In this document: positions 17,795 to 26,177 of the stretch, piece by piece | Position numbering within the stretch: the first letter of the stretch is position 1 | Layout of the letters: each line of letters starts with the position of its first letter | Assembly: GCF_006716095.1 (NCBI RefSeq) | Contig: NZ_VFOK01000001.1 | Span: 62,001 to 126,000 of the forward strand | DNA length: 64,000 nucleotides | Direction: 5' to 3' | Origin: Barrientosiimonas humi | Lineage (GTDB): Bacteria; Actinomycetota; Actinomycetes; Actinomycetales; Dermatophilaceae | Translations under genes and position numbers: made by a program | The notes under the pieces: model-generated | What the model saw: only the letters and a program-made list of their open reading frames with translations | The model's database searches: none | What the model was told of the DNA's origin: nothing

Positions 17795-19328
17795 GCCGGC
17801 GCAGGCGGCCCGGCAGGGCAGCCGGGTCACCGCCCGGTGGCGCATCGTCGCGTGGCTCATGCTGGCGCTGGTCATCGCCATGACCGCGCTGATCGTCACC
17901 GTGCGCAGCGCGATGATCGCCGAGGTCGGCCGCAACCTCAACGCCGACGTCGTGCAGGAGAACCAGGAGTTCCGCACGTTCGCCGGCGAGGGCCGAAACC
18001 CCGAGACGGCAAGGCCGTTCACCGACGTGTCGTCGATGTTCGAGGTGATGCTGCGCCGGCAGCGCGCTGCCGAGGGCGAGATGCTCGTGGGATATGTCCC
18101 GGCGCGCCAGCAGGCGTTGACCGTGGAGGGCGTACGCACGCCGAGCCTGGCCGAGGCCGGTCTCGAGCCCGGCTCGCGCGAGTTCGGCCAGCTGCTCACC
18201 GGCCCGCGCAGCGGGATCGTCGAGACCCGCGGGGGCGACGCGCGGTTCGTGCGCGACGAGGTCACGCTCGGTGGGGAGCGCGGCGTCTTCCTGGTGCTGG
18301 CCTTCGAGCGGCACCACCTGCAGGAGGTCGACAGCACGGTGCGCCTGATGGTCGGCGTGGCCGCGGGGGCGCTGCTGCTGGCGGCCGCGATCGCCTGGCT
18401 CGCCGCGGGGCAGATCCTGCGCCCGGTGCGGTCGGTGCGCCGGGCCGCCGCCGAGATCACCGAGCGCGACCTCACCCGCCGCATCCCCGTGCAGGGCAAC
18501 GACGACATCGCCGAGCTGGCCGTGACGTTCAACGGGATGCTGGACCGGCTCGAGGCGGCGTTCGCCGCCGAGCAGCGGTTCGTCGACGACGCCGCGCACG
18601 AGCTGCGCACGCCCATCACGATCATCCGCGGGCACCTGGAGACGATGAGCGACGACCCGGCCGAGCGCGCGGCCACGACCACCCTCGTGCTCAACGAGCT
18701 GAGCCGGATGAGCCGGATCGTGAGCGACCTGCTCGCGCTCGCCAAGGCCGAGCGGCCCGACTTCATCCACCTCGCCGAGCCGGTCGACTTGGCCGAGCTC
18801 ACCCTCGACATCGACGCGAAGATGCAGGCCCTCGGGCCGCGCCGGTGGACTCTCGCCGAGGTCGCCGACGGCCCCGCGGTCGTCGACGCGCAGCGGGTCA
18901 CCCAGGCCGTGCTGCAGCTCGCCCAGAACGCGGTCGAGCACACCGGCGACGGCGACCTGATCGAGCTGGCCTCGCGCTTCGTGCGCGACCCCGAGCTCGG
19001 CGACGCGGTCGCCATCACGGTGCGCGACGACGGGCCGGGGGTGGCCGCCGAGGACGCCGAGCTGATCTTCGACCGGTTCGCCCGCGGCGCGGGCCAGTCC
19101 GCCTCCGGTGCGCGCTCGCGCGCCGGCGCCGGGCTCGGCCTCGCGATCGTGCGCGCCATCGCCGAGGGGCACCGCGGCTCGGTGACCCTGGAGAGCCGCC
19201 CCGGCGCCGGGTCGACGTTCGGGCTGCTGCTGCCGGTCGGCGAGGTGCCCGCGACGCGCGACGCGGACGAGCTGGAGCTGTTCGAGGAGATCGACGACGA
19301 CCGCGAGCCCGCGGAGGCGCACCGATGA
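17787..19328 (+). CDS. Sensor histidine kinase (HisKA type)
   Basis: This 513-residue membrane kinase has two transmembrane helices (about 25-45 and 185-205) bracketing an extracytoplasmic sensor of ~140 residues that matches no fold I recognise. A HAMP linker, the H-box AAHELRTP with phospho-acceptor His271, the N-box QNAVEHT, the G1 box DDGPGV and the G2 box GAGLGLAIV complete it. All catalytic residues are present. ATG 17787 overlaps the Asp-rich gene by 8 bases, and the stop overlaps the regulator by 4. Linkage to a carboxylate permease and glycerate kinase suggests it senses an organic acid; this is inference. Confidence 0.92.
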   Translation: MTEPAQAARQGSRVTARWRIVAWLMLALVIAMTALIVTVRSAMIAEVGRNLNADVVQENQEFRTFAGEGRNPETARPFTDVSSMFEVMLRRQRAAEGEMLVGYVPARQQALTVEGVRTPSLAEAGLEPGSREFGQLLTGPRSGIVETRGGDARFVRDEVTLGGERGVFLVLAFERHHLQEVDSTVRLMVGVAAGALLLAAAIAWLAAGQILRPVRSVRRAAAEITERDLTRRIPVQGNDDIAELAVTFNGMLDRLEAAFAAEQRFVDDAAHELRTPITIIRGHLETMSDDPAERAATTTLVLNELSRMSRIVSDLLALAKAERPDFIHLAEPVDLAELTLDIDAKMQALGPRRWTLAEVADGPAVVDAQRVTQAVLQLAQNAVEHTGDGDLIELASRFVRDPELGDAVAITVRDDGPGVAAEDAELIFDRFARGAGQSASGARSRAGAGLGLAIVRAIAEGHRGSVTLESRPGAGSTFGLLLPVGEVPATRDADELELFEEIDDDREPAEAHR

Positions 19329-19996
19329 CCCACATCCTGATCGCCGAGGACGAGCAGCGCATCGTCACCTTCCTGGAGAAGGGGCTGCGCGCCGCCGGAT
19401 ACCTGACCACCGCCGTCGACAGCGGACGTACGGCCCTGCTGCTGGCCCGCTCCGGCTCGTTCGACCTGGTGCTGCTCGACCTCGGGCTGCCCGAGCTCGA
19501 CGGCGGCGAGGTGCTGCAGCGGCTGCGCGACGAGGGCAGCCGGGTGCCGGTGATCGTGCTGACCGCCCGCGACACCGTGCAGGACACCGTCGCGAGCCTC
19601 GAGGGCGGCGCCGACGACTACATGGCCAAGCCGTTCCAGTTCGCCGAGCTGCTCGCGCGGATCCGGCTGCGGCTGCAGCCGGTCGAGTCCGAGCCGGGCA
19701 ACCGCCTCGTGGTCGAGGCCGCCGGCATGAGCCTGGACCTGCGCTCGCGGCGGGTGCTGGTCGACGGGGTCGCGACCGACCTCACCGCGCGCGAGTTCGC
19801 GCTGCTCGAGGTCTTCCTGCGCCACCCCGACCAGGTGCTCTCGCGCGAGCAGCTGCTCGGCCAGGTCTGGGAGGCCCACGTCGACCCCGCCTCCAACGTC
19901 GTCGACGTGTTCGTGCGGGCGCTGCGGCGCAAGATCGGGCCGGAGCGCATCGAGACCGTGCGCGGCGCTGGCTATCGGCTGCGGGCGCAGCCGTGA
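19325..19996 (+). CDS. OmpR/PhoB-family response regulator
   Basis: This 223-residue regulator has a receiver domain with phospho-acceptor Asp52 (LLDLGLP) and acidic pair Glu8/Asp9, and the switch Lys of the AKPF motif. A winged-helix output domain follows (LTAREFALLEVF, ending RGAGYRL). It is the partner of the overlapping kinase. The 11-bp spaced YTCATC boxes at 17256-17283 upstream of the operon are its likely binding site. Its stop overlaps the GTG of the permease. Confidence 0.95.
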   Translation: MTHILIAEDEQRIVTFLEKGLRAAGYLTTAVDSGRTALLLARSGSFDLVLLDLGLPELDGGEVLQRLRDEGSRVPVIVLTARDTVQDTVASLEGGADDYMAKPFQFAELLARIRLRLQPVESEPGNRLVVEAAGMSLDLRSRRVLVDGVATDLTAREFALLEVFLRHPDQVLSREQLLGQVWEAHVDPASNVVDVFVRALRRKIGPERIETVRGAGYRLRAQP

Positions 19997-21498
19997 GCGC
20001 GCCCGTCCTGCACCGCACCCGACCCGAGCCGGCGCCCGCCGCGCCGGAACCGGGCCCCGGGCGCCCCTCGTGGCTGCGGCCGCGCCTGGTCGTCGGCGGG
20101 GTGGCGCTGGCGCTGCTCGTGCTGCGGCTGCTGACCCTGCCGGTCGGCAGCGGTCCCGGCGACCTCACCACCGACGGCCGCGCGACGCTGGTGATCTTCG
20201 CCGTGGCGGTCGTGGCGTGGGCGTTCACCCCCGTCGACGACACGTACGTCGCGCTCGGCGCGGGCACCGCGCTGGTGCTGCTCGGGGTCATGCCGACCGA
20301 GCGGTTCTTCGCCACGCTCGGCGACGACGTCGTCTGGCTGCTGGTCGCCGCGTGCGTCATCGCGGTGGCGGTGACCGCGTCCGGCCTCGCGCAGCGCGCG
20401 TCGGCCTGGCTCGTCAGCGGGGCGGGGAGCCCGCGGCAGCTGGTTCACCTGGTCACCGCCGCGCTGGTGATCACCGCGTTCGCCGTGCCGAGCACCTCGG
20501 GCCGGGCGGCCCTCGCGCTCCCGGTCTTCCTGGCACTGCGCGGCGTGCTGCGCGAGAGCCACCCCCGGCTCGTGCGGGTGCTCGCGCTGACCTTCCCGAC
20601 CGTCATCCTGCTCTCGGCCGTCGGGTCGCTCATCGGCGCCGGCGCGCACCTGGTGACCTCGATGATCGTCGAGTCGGCGGTCGGCACCGGCTTCGACTTC
20701 TCCCGCTGGCTGTTGCTCGGCCTGCCGCTGGCGCTGGTCAGCTCACACCTCGCCGCCGAGCTGGTGCTGCTGCTGTTCAGCCGCCGCGAGGACCGTCGCG
20801 TGCCGCTGCGGGTGCGCGTCGCCGACCTGGAGGAGCGGCCCGGCCAGCTCACCGGGGCGCTGTCGGTCGCCGAGGGGCGGGCGGCGCTGCTGTTGGCCGT
20901 CACCGTCGTGCTCTGGTGCACCGAGGACCTGCACGGCGTGCACCCGGCGATCATCGCGCTCGGCGCCGCGCTGGTCGCGACCTCCCCGCGGTACGGCGTC
21001 GTCCGCCTCAAGGACGCCCTGCCCCAGGTGCCGTGGTCGCTGCTGCTGTTCATGGCCGCGACCCTCGCGCTCGGCAACGCGCTGCTCGACTCCGGCGCCG
21101 CCCGATACCTCGCCGACGGGCTCTTCGGGGTGCTCGGCGTGCGCACCCCCGGCCCGTTCGTCGTCGTGGTGGTGCTGGTCTCGACCGCCGCGCACCTGCT
21201 GATCCAGTCGCGCTCGGCGCGCTCCGCGGTGATCGTGCCGATCGTCGTCGCGCTCGCGCCCGGCGTCGGCGCCGACGTGGCCGCGGTGGCCTTCGCCTCG
21301 ACCGCGGCCGCCGGCTTCTGCCACACCCTGCCCGCGTCGGCGAAGCCGGTCGCGATGTTCGCCCGCATCGAGGACGTCGAGACCTACTCCGCCGCCGACC
21401 TGCGCCGGCTGTCGCTGTGGCTCGCGCCGCTGCACGTGGCCCTGGTGCTGGTCTTCGCCTTCTTCGTCTGGCCGCACCTCGGCCTCCCGCTCACCTGA
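19993..21498 (+). CDS. SLC13/DASS-family permease
   Basis: This 501-residue integral membrane protein has about 11-12 hydrophobic helices and two related loop motifs, PSTSGRAALALP and QSRSARSAVIVP, one in each half. These fit the two inverted repeats and substrate-binding loops of the divalent anion:Na+ symporter/ion transporter superfamily, although the classical SNT triplet is not kept. Likely substrates are di- or tricarboxylates or related anions. It starts at a GTG within the regulator's stop and is followed, 34 bases on, by glycerate kinase, so uptake of glycerate or a precursor is plausible. Confidence 0.8.
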   Translation: MSAPVLHRTRPEPAPAAPEPGPGRPSWLRPRLVVGGVALALLVLRLLTLPVGSGPGDLTTDGRATLVIFAVAVVAWAFTPVDDTYVALGAGTALVLLGVMPTERFFATLGDDVVWLLVAACVIAVAVTASGLAQRASAWLVSGAGSPRQLVHLVTAALVITAFAVPSTSGRAALALPVFLALRGVLRESHPRLVRVLALTFPTVILLSAVGSLIGAGAHLVTSMIVESAVGTGFDFSRWLLLGLPLALVSSHLAAELVLLLFSRREDRRVPLRVRVADLEERPGQLTGALSVAEGRAALLLAVTVVLWCTEDLHGVHPAIIALGAALVATSPRYGVVRLKDALPQVPWSLLLFMAATLALGNALLDSGAARYLADGLFGVLGVRTPGPFVVVVVLVSTAAHLLIQSRSARSAVIVPIVVALAPGVGADVAAVAFASTAAAGFCHTLPASAKPVAMFARIEDVETYSAADLRRLSLWLAPLHVALVLVFAFFVWPHLGLPLT

Positions 21499-21532
21499 CC
21501 CACCCGCACCCCGTCACACCGGAGGAACCGTC

Positions 21533-22741
21533 ATGACCGTCCGAGTCCCGCACCGCGTCGTCATCGCCCCGAGCGGATTCAAGGAGTCCCTCGACGCCGA
21601 GCAGGTGGCCGACGCCATCGCCGCCGGAGTACGCCGGGCGCTCCCGGGCGCCGTCGTGTTCACCGCCCCCGTGGTCGACGGCGGTGAGGGGTCGGCCCGC
21701 ACGCTGGCCTCCGCCACCGGCGGGCGCGTGGTCGAGCGCCGCGTGACCGGCCCCGTCGGGGACCCCGTCGAGTCGCACTTCGCGATGCTCGGACGCACCC
21801 CCGTCGCCACGGCCCTGGTCGAGATGGCGGCAGCCGCCGGGCTGCGCCACGTCCCGGTGGACCGGCGCGACCCGACCCGCACGACGACGTACGGCGTGGG
21901 TGAGCTGATCCTGGCCGCGCTCGACGAGGGCGCGCGCCGGATCGTCGTCGGCTGCGGCGACTCCGGCACCAGCGACGGCGGGGCGGGCGCGCTGGTCGCC
22001 CTCGGCGCCCGCGTCCTCGACCGCGACGGCCGGCCGATCGACACGCCTGGCGGGGCCGCCCTGGCCGACGCCGCGTCGCTCGACCTCAGCGGGCTCGACC
22101 CGCGCCTGGCCGAGGTCGAGATGGTCGTCGGCTGCAACCTCACGAACGTGCTGTGCGGCCCGCGCGGCGTGGCCCGGGTCTTCGGCCCGCAGAAGGGTGC
22201 CACCGAGCAGCAGGTCGAGCAGCTGTCCGACGCGCTCGACACCTGGGCGGGCGTGCTCGAGGCGGCGGCGAGCGAGCGGGGCGTCGGCGGGCTGGACGTG
22301 CGGCACGGCGCGGGCACCGGCGCCTCCGGCGGGCTCGGTGCCGCGCTCGCGGTCGGCTGCGGCGCCGAGCTGCGCTCGCGGTTCGAGGTGTTCCTGCACG
22401 ACGACCTCGGCGCACCCGAGATCGACGCCGCCATCGCCCAGGCCGACCTGGTGATCACCGCCGAAGGGGCGGTGGACTACCAGACCCCGCGCGGCAAGGT
22501 GCCCGCCGAGGTCGCCCGCCGCGCCAAGCTGCACGGCAAGCCCGTGATGGCGCTCGCCGGCTCGATCGGCACGGGCGCGGCCGACGTGCACGACATCGGC
22601 ATCGACGCCGTCGTCGGCATCATCCCGATCCCGATGGAGCTGGCCCAGGCGGTGGAGCAGGCGAGCGACCTGGTCGCCCAGGCCACCGAGCGCGCCCTGC
22701 GCCTGGTGGTGCTGGGGGCGGTGATCTCCTCGGCCGCGTGA
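21533..22741 (+). CDS. glxK: Glycerate kinase (type II, GlxK/GarK family)
   Basis: This 402-residue kinase phosphorylates glycerate with ATP, giving 2- or 3-phosphoglycerate for entry into lower glycolysis. Family landmarks are PSGFKESLDAEQVADAI near the N-terminus, DGGEGS, GCGDSGTSDGGAG in the middle and TAEGAVDYQTPRGKVP near the C-terminus. The length is slightly above the usual ~380. ATG 21533 has GGAGGA 6 bases upstream. It is the last gene of the kinase/regulator/permease group and gives the best clue to what that group handles. Confidence 0.93.
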   Translation: MTVRVPHRVVIAPSGFKESLDAEQVADAIAAGVRRALPGAVVFTAPVVDGGEGSARTLASATGGRVVERRVTGPVGDPVESHFAMLGRTPVATALVEMAAAAGLRHVPVDRRDPTRTTTYGVGELILAALDEGARRIVVGCGDSGTSDGGAGALVALGARVLDRDGRPIDTPGGAALADAASLDLSGLDPRLAEVEMVVGCNLTNVLCGPRGVARVFGPQKGATEQQVEQLSDALDTWAGVLEAAASERGVGGLDVRHGAGTGASGGLGAALAVGCGAELRSRFEVFLHDDLGAPEIDAAIAQADLVITAEGAVDYQTPRGKVPAEVARRAKLHGKPVMALAGSIGTGAADVHDIGIDAVVGIIPIPMELAQAVEQASDLVAQATERALRLVVLGAVISSAA

Positions 22742-22764
22742 GGCCGGGGCGAGGCGTGCATTTT

Positions 22765-22833
22765 GGGTCGATATCGACCCGATGTGGCACGGATCCGGGG
22801 GTCGGGCGTGCACTTTCGGGTCGATATCGACCC
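22765..22833. promoter_or_regulatory. Pair of identical 16-bp palindromes
   Basis: GGGTCGATATCGACCC occurs at 22765-22780 and again at 22818-22833, 53 bases apart, each preceded by GTGCA(T/C)TTT. The region lies between the glycerate kinase stop and the DesK-like operon (start 22982). Two identical full palindromes about five helical turns apart suggest cooperative binding of a dimeric regulator, but they could also be genome-wide repeats. Further on, GTACGCCCGGGCCGGCC is repeated at 22835 and 22871; nothing else is seen in this 240-base gap. Confidence 0.5.
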
Positions 22834-22981
22834 CGTACGCCCGGGCCGGCCCCCGGACCTGACCGCCGGCGTACGCCCGGGCCGGCCGCCGGAGTCGGCG
22901 GAGTCCGGCGGCGGCGGGCGCGCAGGCACCTACGATGACGGCACCGAGCCGTGCCCGTCGCCGGGCCGAACGGAGTCCGCG

Positions 22982-24106
22982 ATGCGCACAGTCCTGCGAG
23001 CACAGGCGGCCGAGGCCCGTCTGGTGCTCGGCCTGTGCTGGGCGCTGCTGCTGCTCGGCGTCGGCAGCGCGTGGTCGCAGCTGGGCTCGGCCGAGGGCGA
23101 GCCGTTCGCGGGCCGGCTCGCGACCGCCCTGCTCGCGAGCGCCGGTGCGGTGCTGTTCGCCCGGCTGCAGCTGTCGGTCAGTCGCGGCGGAGCGGCGCTC
23201 GGGCGCCGGTGGCTGGCCCCGCTTGTCATGGCCACGAGCCTCGCGCCGCTGCTGTGGGACTCGGTCAACCCGATGCTGGTGGTCGCGTGGGCCGCTGCCC
23301 TGCTGCAGCGCGACCTGCGGCGATCGCTCGTGGCCTCGGGCCTGCTGCTGGCCGTCCTCGTCTGGGTGTTCCCGCGCTCGCGGCTGGCGGCGATGGGCAC
23401 CTTCGCCGACCTGTTCTTCGAGCTGCTGCTCTACACCGTCGTCCTGGTGACCGCGACCCGGCTGGCCGTGCTGCTCGACGAGCTGCGGCTGACCCGCGAG
23501 GTGCTCGCTCGCCGTCGGGTCGATGCCGAGCGCGAGCGGGTCGGGCGCGACCTGCACGACATCATGGGCCGCACGCTCGTCGCGGCTTCGCTGCGCAACC
23601 AGGCCGCGCTGCGCGCGCTCGGCGACCGCGACCCGGCCGGTTCCCGGGAGCTGGAGCGGCTGCACGACACCATCGGCCGCGGCCAGGCGCAGCTGCGCGA
23701 GCTCACCTCCGGGCCGGTCGTCACCCGGCTGGACGAGGAGCTGGAGACCTGCCGGATGCTGTGCGAGCGGGTCCAGATCGAGCTGGCCGTGGACGTACGT
23801 CGGGAGCCGCCGGGCGAGCAGGCCGCCCTGGTCGCGCAGGTCGTGCGCCAGAGCGTCACCGACCTGCTCGGGCACAGCCGGGCCACCAGGTGCCGCATCG
23901 TGCTCGACCGCGACGACTCCGTCACGGTGGTGGCCGTGACCAACGACGGCTCGGTCCTGCGCGAGGAGCCGCCGGCTTCGCGCCCGGCCGGCCAGCTGGC
24001 CCGCGCCGTCGTCGCGGCCGGCGGCAGCATCGGCACCGAGCACGCGTCCGGAGGGCTCGCCACTCGCATCGTCCGCCTCCCGATCCGCTCCGAGGTCCCC
24101 GCGTGA
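22982..24106 (+). CDS. DesK/NarX-type sensor kinase with degenerate ATP-binding N-box
   Basis: This 374-residue membrane protein has five to six hydrophobic helices in the first ~150 residues, then a HisKA_3 domain with an intact H-box (GRDLHDIMG, phospho-acceptor His192). The ATPase part is damaged: the N-box reads RQSVTDLLGHS, with Asp294 where the Mg-binding Asn belongs and the preceding Glu replaced by Gln. The glycine-rich lid region is short. The next gene, overlapping by 4 bases, is a paralogue with the opposite defects. The pair could work as a heterodimer in which this subunit supplies the phosphorylated His. Alternatively it is a regulator of another kinase. Confidence 0.82.
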   Translation: MRTVLRAQAAEARLVLGLCWALLLLGVGSAWSQLGSAEGEPFAGRLATALLASAGAVLFARLQLSVSRGGAALGRRWLAPLVMATSLAPLLWDSVNPMLVVAWAAALLQRDLRRSLVASGLLLAVLVWVFPRSRLAAMGTFADLFFELLLYTVVLVTATRLAVLLDELRLTREVLARRRVDAERERVGRDLHDIMGRTLVAASLRNQAALRALGDRDPAGSRELERLHDTIGRGQAQLRELTSGPVVTRLDEELETCRMLCERVQIELAVDVRREPPGEQAALVAQVVRQSVTDLLGHSRATRCRIVLDRDDSVTVVAVTNDGSVLREEPPASRPAGQLARAVVAAGGSIGTEHASGGLATRIVRLPIRSEVPA

Positions 24107-25245
24107 CGCGCCTGGGTCGCGCCCGCGCCCGGCTGGCCGACGGGGAGGGCGCCCGGCTGCTCACCTGGGTCTGGGTGCTGGCGTGGGGCGAGCACGCGAT
24201 CGGCGAGGGCCGCGACGTCGTCGTGCAGCTGACGGTCGCGGCCGCGGTGCTGCTGGTCGTCGCGTGGGAGGTGACGCAGGACCGGTGGCGCAGCGGCGGT
24301 GCGTGGGCCGGGACGCTGCTGGTGGCCGGGTCCGTGGCGCTGGGCGGCGGGGAGCACCTGCGCGAGAGCAGCTATCTGCTGGGCTGGGGAGTCGCCGTGC
24401 TCGTGCTCGCCCTGCCGGGTCGCCGCGCCGCAGCGAGCGTCACGGTGGGGGTGCTCGCCGCCGCGGCGGTGTGGGCGGGGCAGGACCCGGCGCAGCTCCC
24501 CGCGCTGCTCCTCGGCGCGGTCGCGCAGCTGCTCGTGGTCTGCCTGCTGCAGCAGCTGGTCCGCACCACCCGCCGGCTCCGCCGCTCCCAGGAGGAGCTG
24601 GCGCAGACCGAGGTCGACGGCGAGCGCGGGCGACTGGCCGGAGAGCTCAACACCCTCATCGGACGTACGCTCGCGCAGACGGCGGCGCAGGCGTCGCGGG
24701 CGCGGACCCGGGTCGGTGTGGACGACCCGGAGGTGCAGGGCCACCTCGCCGAGGTCGAGAGCCTCGTCGCCCGCGGGCGGGACCAGCTGGCCCGGCTCTC
24801 GTTCGAGCCGGTGGTGGACGACCTCGCGACCGAGGTGCGCTCGACCCAGACGCTGTGCACCCGCCTGGGGGTCGCGGTCAACCTCTCGGTGGACGACGTC
24901 GACGCCGCGGTGCAGCCGGTCTTCGCGCTGCTCCTGCGCGAGGCGGTCACCAACATGCTCAAGCACGCGGCACCGACGCGGTGCACGGTCGTCACGCGGC
25001 AGCAGGACGGGGCGGCGCTGCTCAGCATCACCAACGACGGGGTCCCGGCCGGCCCGACCCCGGCCCGCGCCGGGTCGGGCAGCGGCCAGGCGCGCTGGCG
25101 CAGCCAGCTGGACCCGCTCGGCGGCACCCTCGAGGCCGGGCCGCTGCCGGGCGGGCGCTACCGCGTGCTGGCCCGGGTCCCGCTGCCCGTGTCGGTGCCC
25201 GAGGATGGCCGAGACACCCGGCTGCGAAGGAGCGCCCATGCCTGA
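24103..25245 (+). CDS. DesK/NarX-type kinase paralogue lacking the phospho-acceptor His
   Basis: This 380-residue protein has about five to six hydrophobic helices, a coiled coil and a HisKA_3-like helix. The H-box reads AGELNTLIG: Asn183 (codon AAC at 24649-24651) replaces the acceptor His, and Thr replaces the following Asp. The ATPase half is well kept, with N-box REAVTNMLKHA (Asn284), a G1-like TNDG and a glycine-rich lid before LDPLGGTLE. It can be expected to bind ATP but not to autophosphorylate. It starts at GTG inside the stop of the first kinase gene and overlaps the regulator by 8 bases, so all three are made in concert. Confidence 0.82.
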   Translation: MTRLGRARARLADGEGARLLTWVWVLAWGEHAIGEGRDVVVQLTVAAAVLLVVAWEVTQDRWRSGGAWAGTLLVAGSVALGGGEHLRESSYLLGWGVAVLVLALPGRRAAASVTVGVLAAAAVWAGQDPAQLPALLLGAVAQLLVVCLLQQLVRTTRRLRRSQEELAQTEVDGERGRLAGELNTLIGRTLAQTAAQASRARTRVGVDDPEVQGHLAEVESLVARGRDQLARLSFEPVVDDLATEVRSTQTLCTRLGVAVNLSVDDVDAAVQPVFALLLREAVTNMLKHAAPTRCTVVTRQQDGAALLSITNDGVPAGPTPARAGSGSGQARWRSQLDPLGGTLEAGPLPGGRYRVLARVPLPVSVPEDGRDTRLRRSAHA

Positions 25246-25852
25246 ACCGTTGCGGTTGCTGATCGCCGAGGACGTCGACCTCGTGGGGGAGGCGTTCGAG
25301 GCGCTGCTGGCGGCCGAGGCGGGGATCGAGGTCGTGGCTCGGGTGACGCGCGGCGACCAGGTGCTGCGCGCGGCGCAGGCGCACCGGCCCGACGTCGCCC
25401 TGCTCGACATCGACATGCCGGGCAAGACCGGGATCGAGGCGTGCGCCGAGCTGACCGCGGCCCTGCCGGAGTGCAAGGTCATGCTGCTGACCGCCCTGCC
25501 CGGCAGCGGTCACCTGCCGCGCGCGCTCGACGCCGGCGCCTCCGGCTATCTCGTGAAGTCGATGACGGCCCGGCAGCTGATCGACGGCATCCGGTCCGTG
25601 GCGGCCGGGGGCACCGTGATCGACCCTGCGCTGGCCGCCGACGCGCTGCGCGCCGGCCCCAACCCGCTCACCGACCGCGAGCGCGAGATCCTGCGCCTCG
25701 TCGACCAGGGGGTGTCGACCAGCCACATCGCCGAGGAGCTGTTCCTGTCCACCGGCACGGTGCGCAACTACCTGTCCAACGCCATGACCAAGCTCGACGC
25801 GGTGAGCCGCATCGAGGCGGTGCGCACGGCCCGGCAGCGCGGCCTGCTGTGA
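25238..25852 (+). CDS. NarL/DesR-type response regulator
   Basis: This 204-residue regulator has a receiver domain with acceptor Asp57 (LLDIDMPG) and the acidic residues Glu11/Asp12. The LuxR-type HTH has the motifs LTDREREIL, TGTVRNYLS and an end reading AVRTARQRGLL, which closely resembles DesR-type proteins. The start has GAAGGAG upstream. It is the output partner of the two preceding kinases. In Bacillus DesK/DesR control membrane lipid desaturation; no desaturase is present here, so the target is unknown. The palindromes at 22765-22833 upstream of the operon are candidate sites. Confidence 0.92.
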   Translation: MPEPLRLLIAEDVDLVGEAFEALLAAEAGIEVVARVTRGDQVLRAAQAHRPDVALLDIDMPGKTGIEACAELTAALPECKVMLLTALPGSGHLPRALDAGASGYLVKSMTARQLIDGIRSVAAGGTVIDPALAADALRAGPNPLTDREREILRLVDQGVSTSHIAEELFLSTGTVRNYLSNAMTKLDAVSRIEAVRTARQRGLL

Positions 25853-25892
25853 CCGGGGTCTGCGCGAGAGCGGCGGCGGAGGCGGTCTCCGA

Positions 25893-26066
25893 CTAGTCGT
25901 TCTCGACGTCGCGCTCACCCACGACGGCGACGGCGAGCCAGGCGAGCGCGACCACGATCCCGCCCGCGATGGCGACCGTCTGCCGGTTGCCCTCGACGAG
26001 CGCGACCGCCCCGCCGTAGACGGCCGAGACGGCGATGGCGATGAAGATCAGCATTCTGCGGTCCAT
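25893..26066 (-). CDS. Small two-helix membrane protein
   Basis: This 57-residue protein has two hydrophobic segments (about residues 5-22 and 31-50) joined by a short polar turn, and ends in an acidic tail. Start ATG 26066 gives MDRRMLIF. I do not recognise the family. It is 40 bases from the convergent regulator gene and 108 bases from the end of the ABC ATPase. A 12-bp palindrome lies 100 bases upstream. Confidence 0.5.
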   Translation of the reverse strand: MDRRMLIFIAIAVSAVYGGAVALVEGNRQTVAIAGGIVVALAWLAVAVVGERDVEND

Positions 26067-26165
26067 GCCGCCGAGCGTGCCGCCGACGAGTCGCCCCCAC
26101 CACCGTCGTACGGCAACGCGTGACCGGCGCAGTCGGATCCGGTGACGGCCACCACGCGAGCGTGA

Positions 26166-26177
26166 TGACACGTGTCA
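26166..26177. promoter_or_regulatory. 12-bp palindrome TGACACGTGTCA
   Basis: A perfect palindrome touches the stop codon of the ABC ATPase gene and lies 100 bases upstream of the small membrane protein. It may be an operator for the latter. No regulator can be named. Confidence 0.3.
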
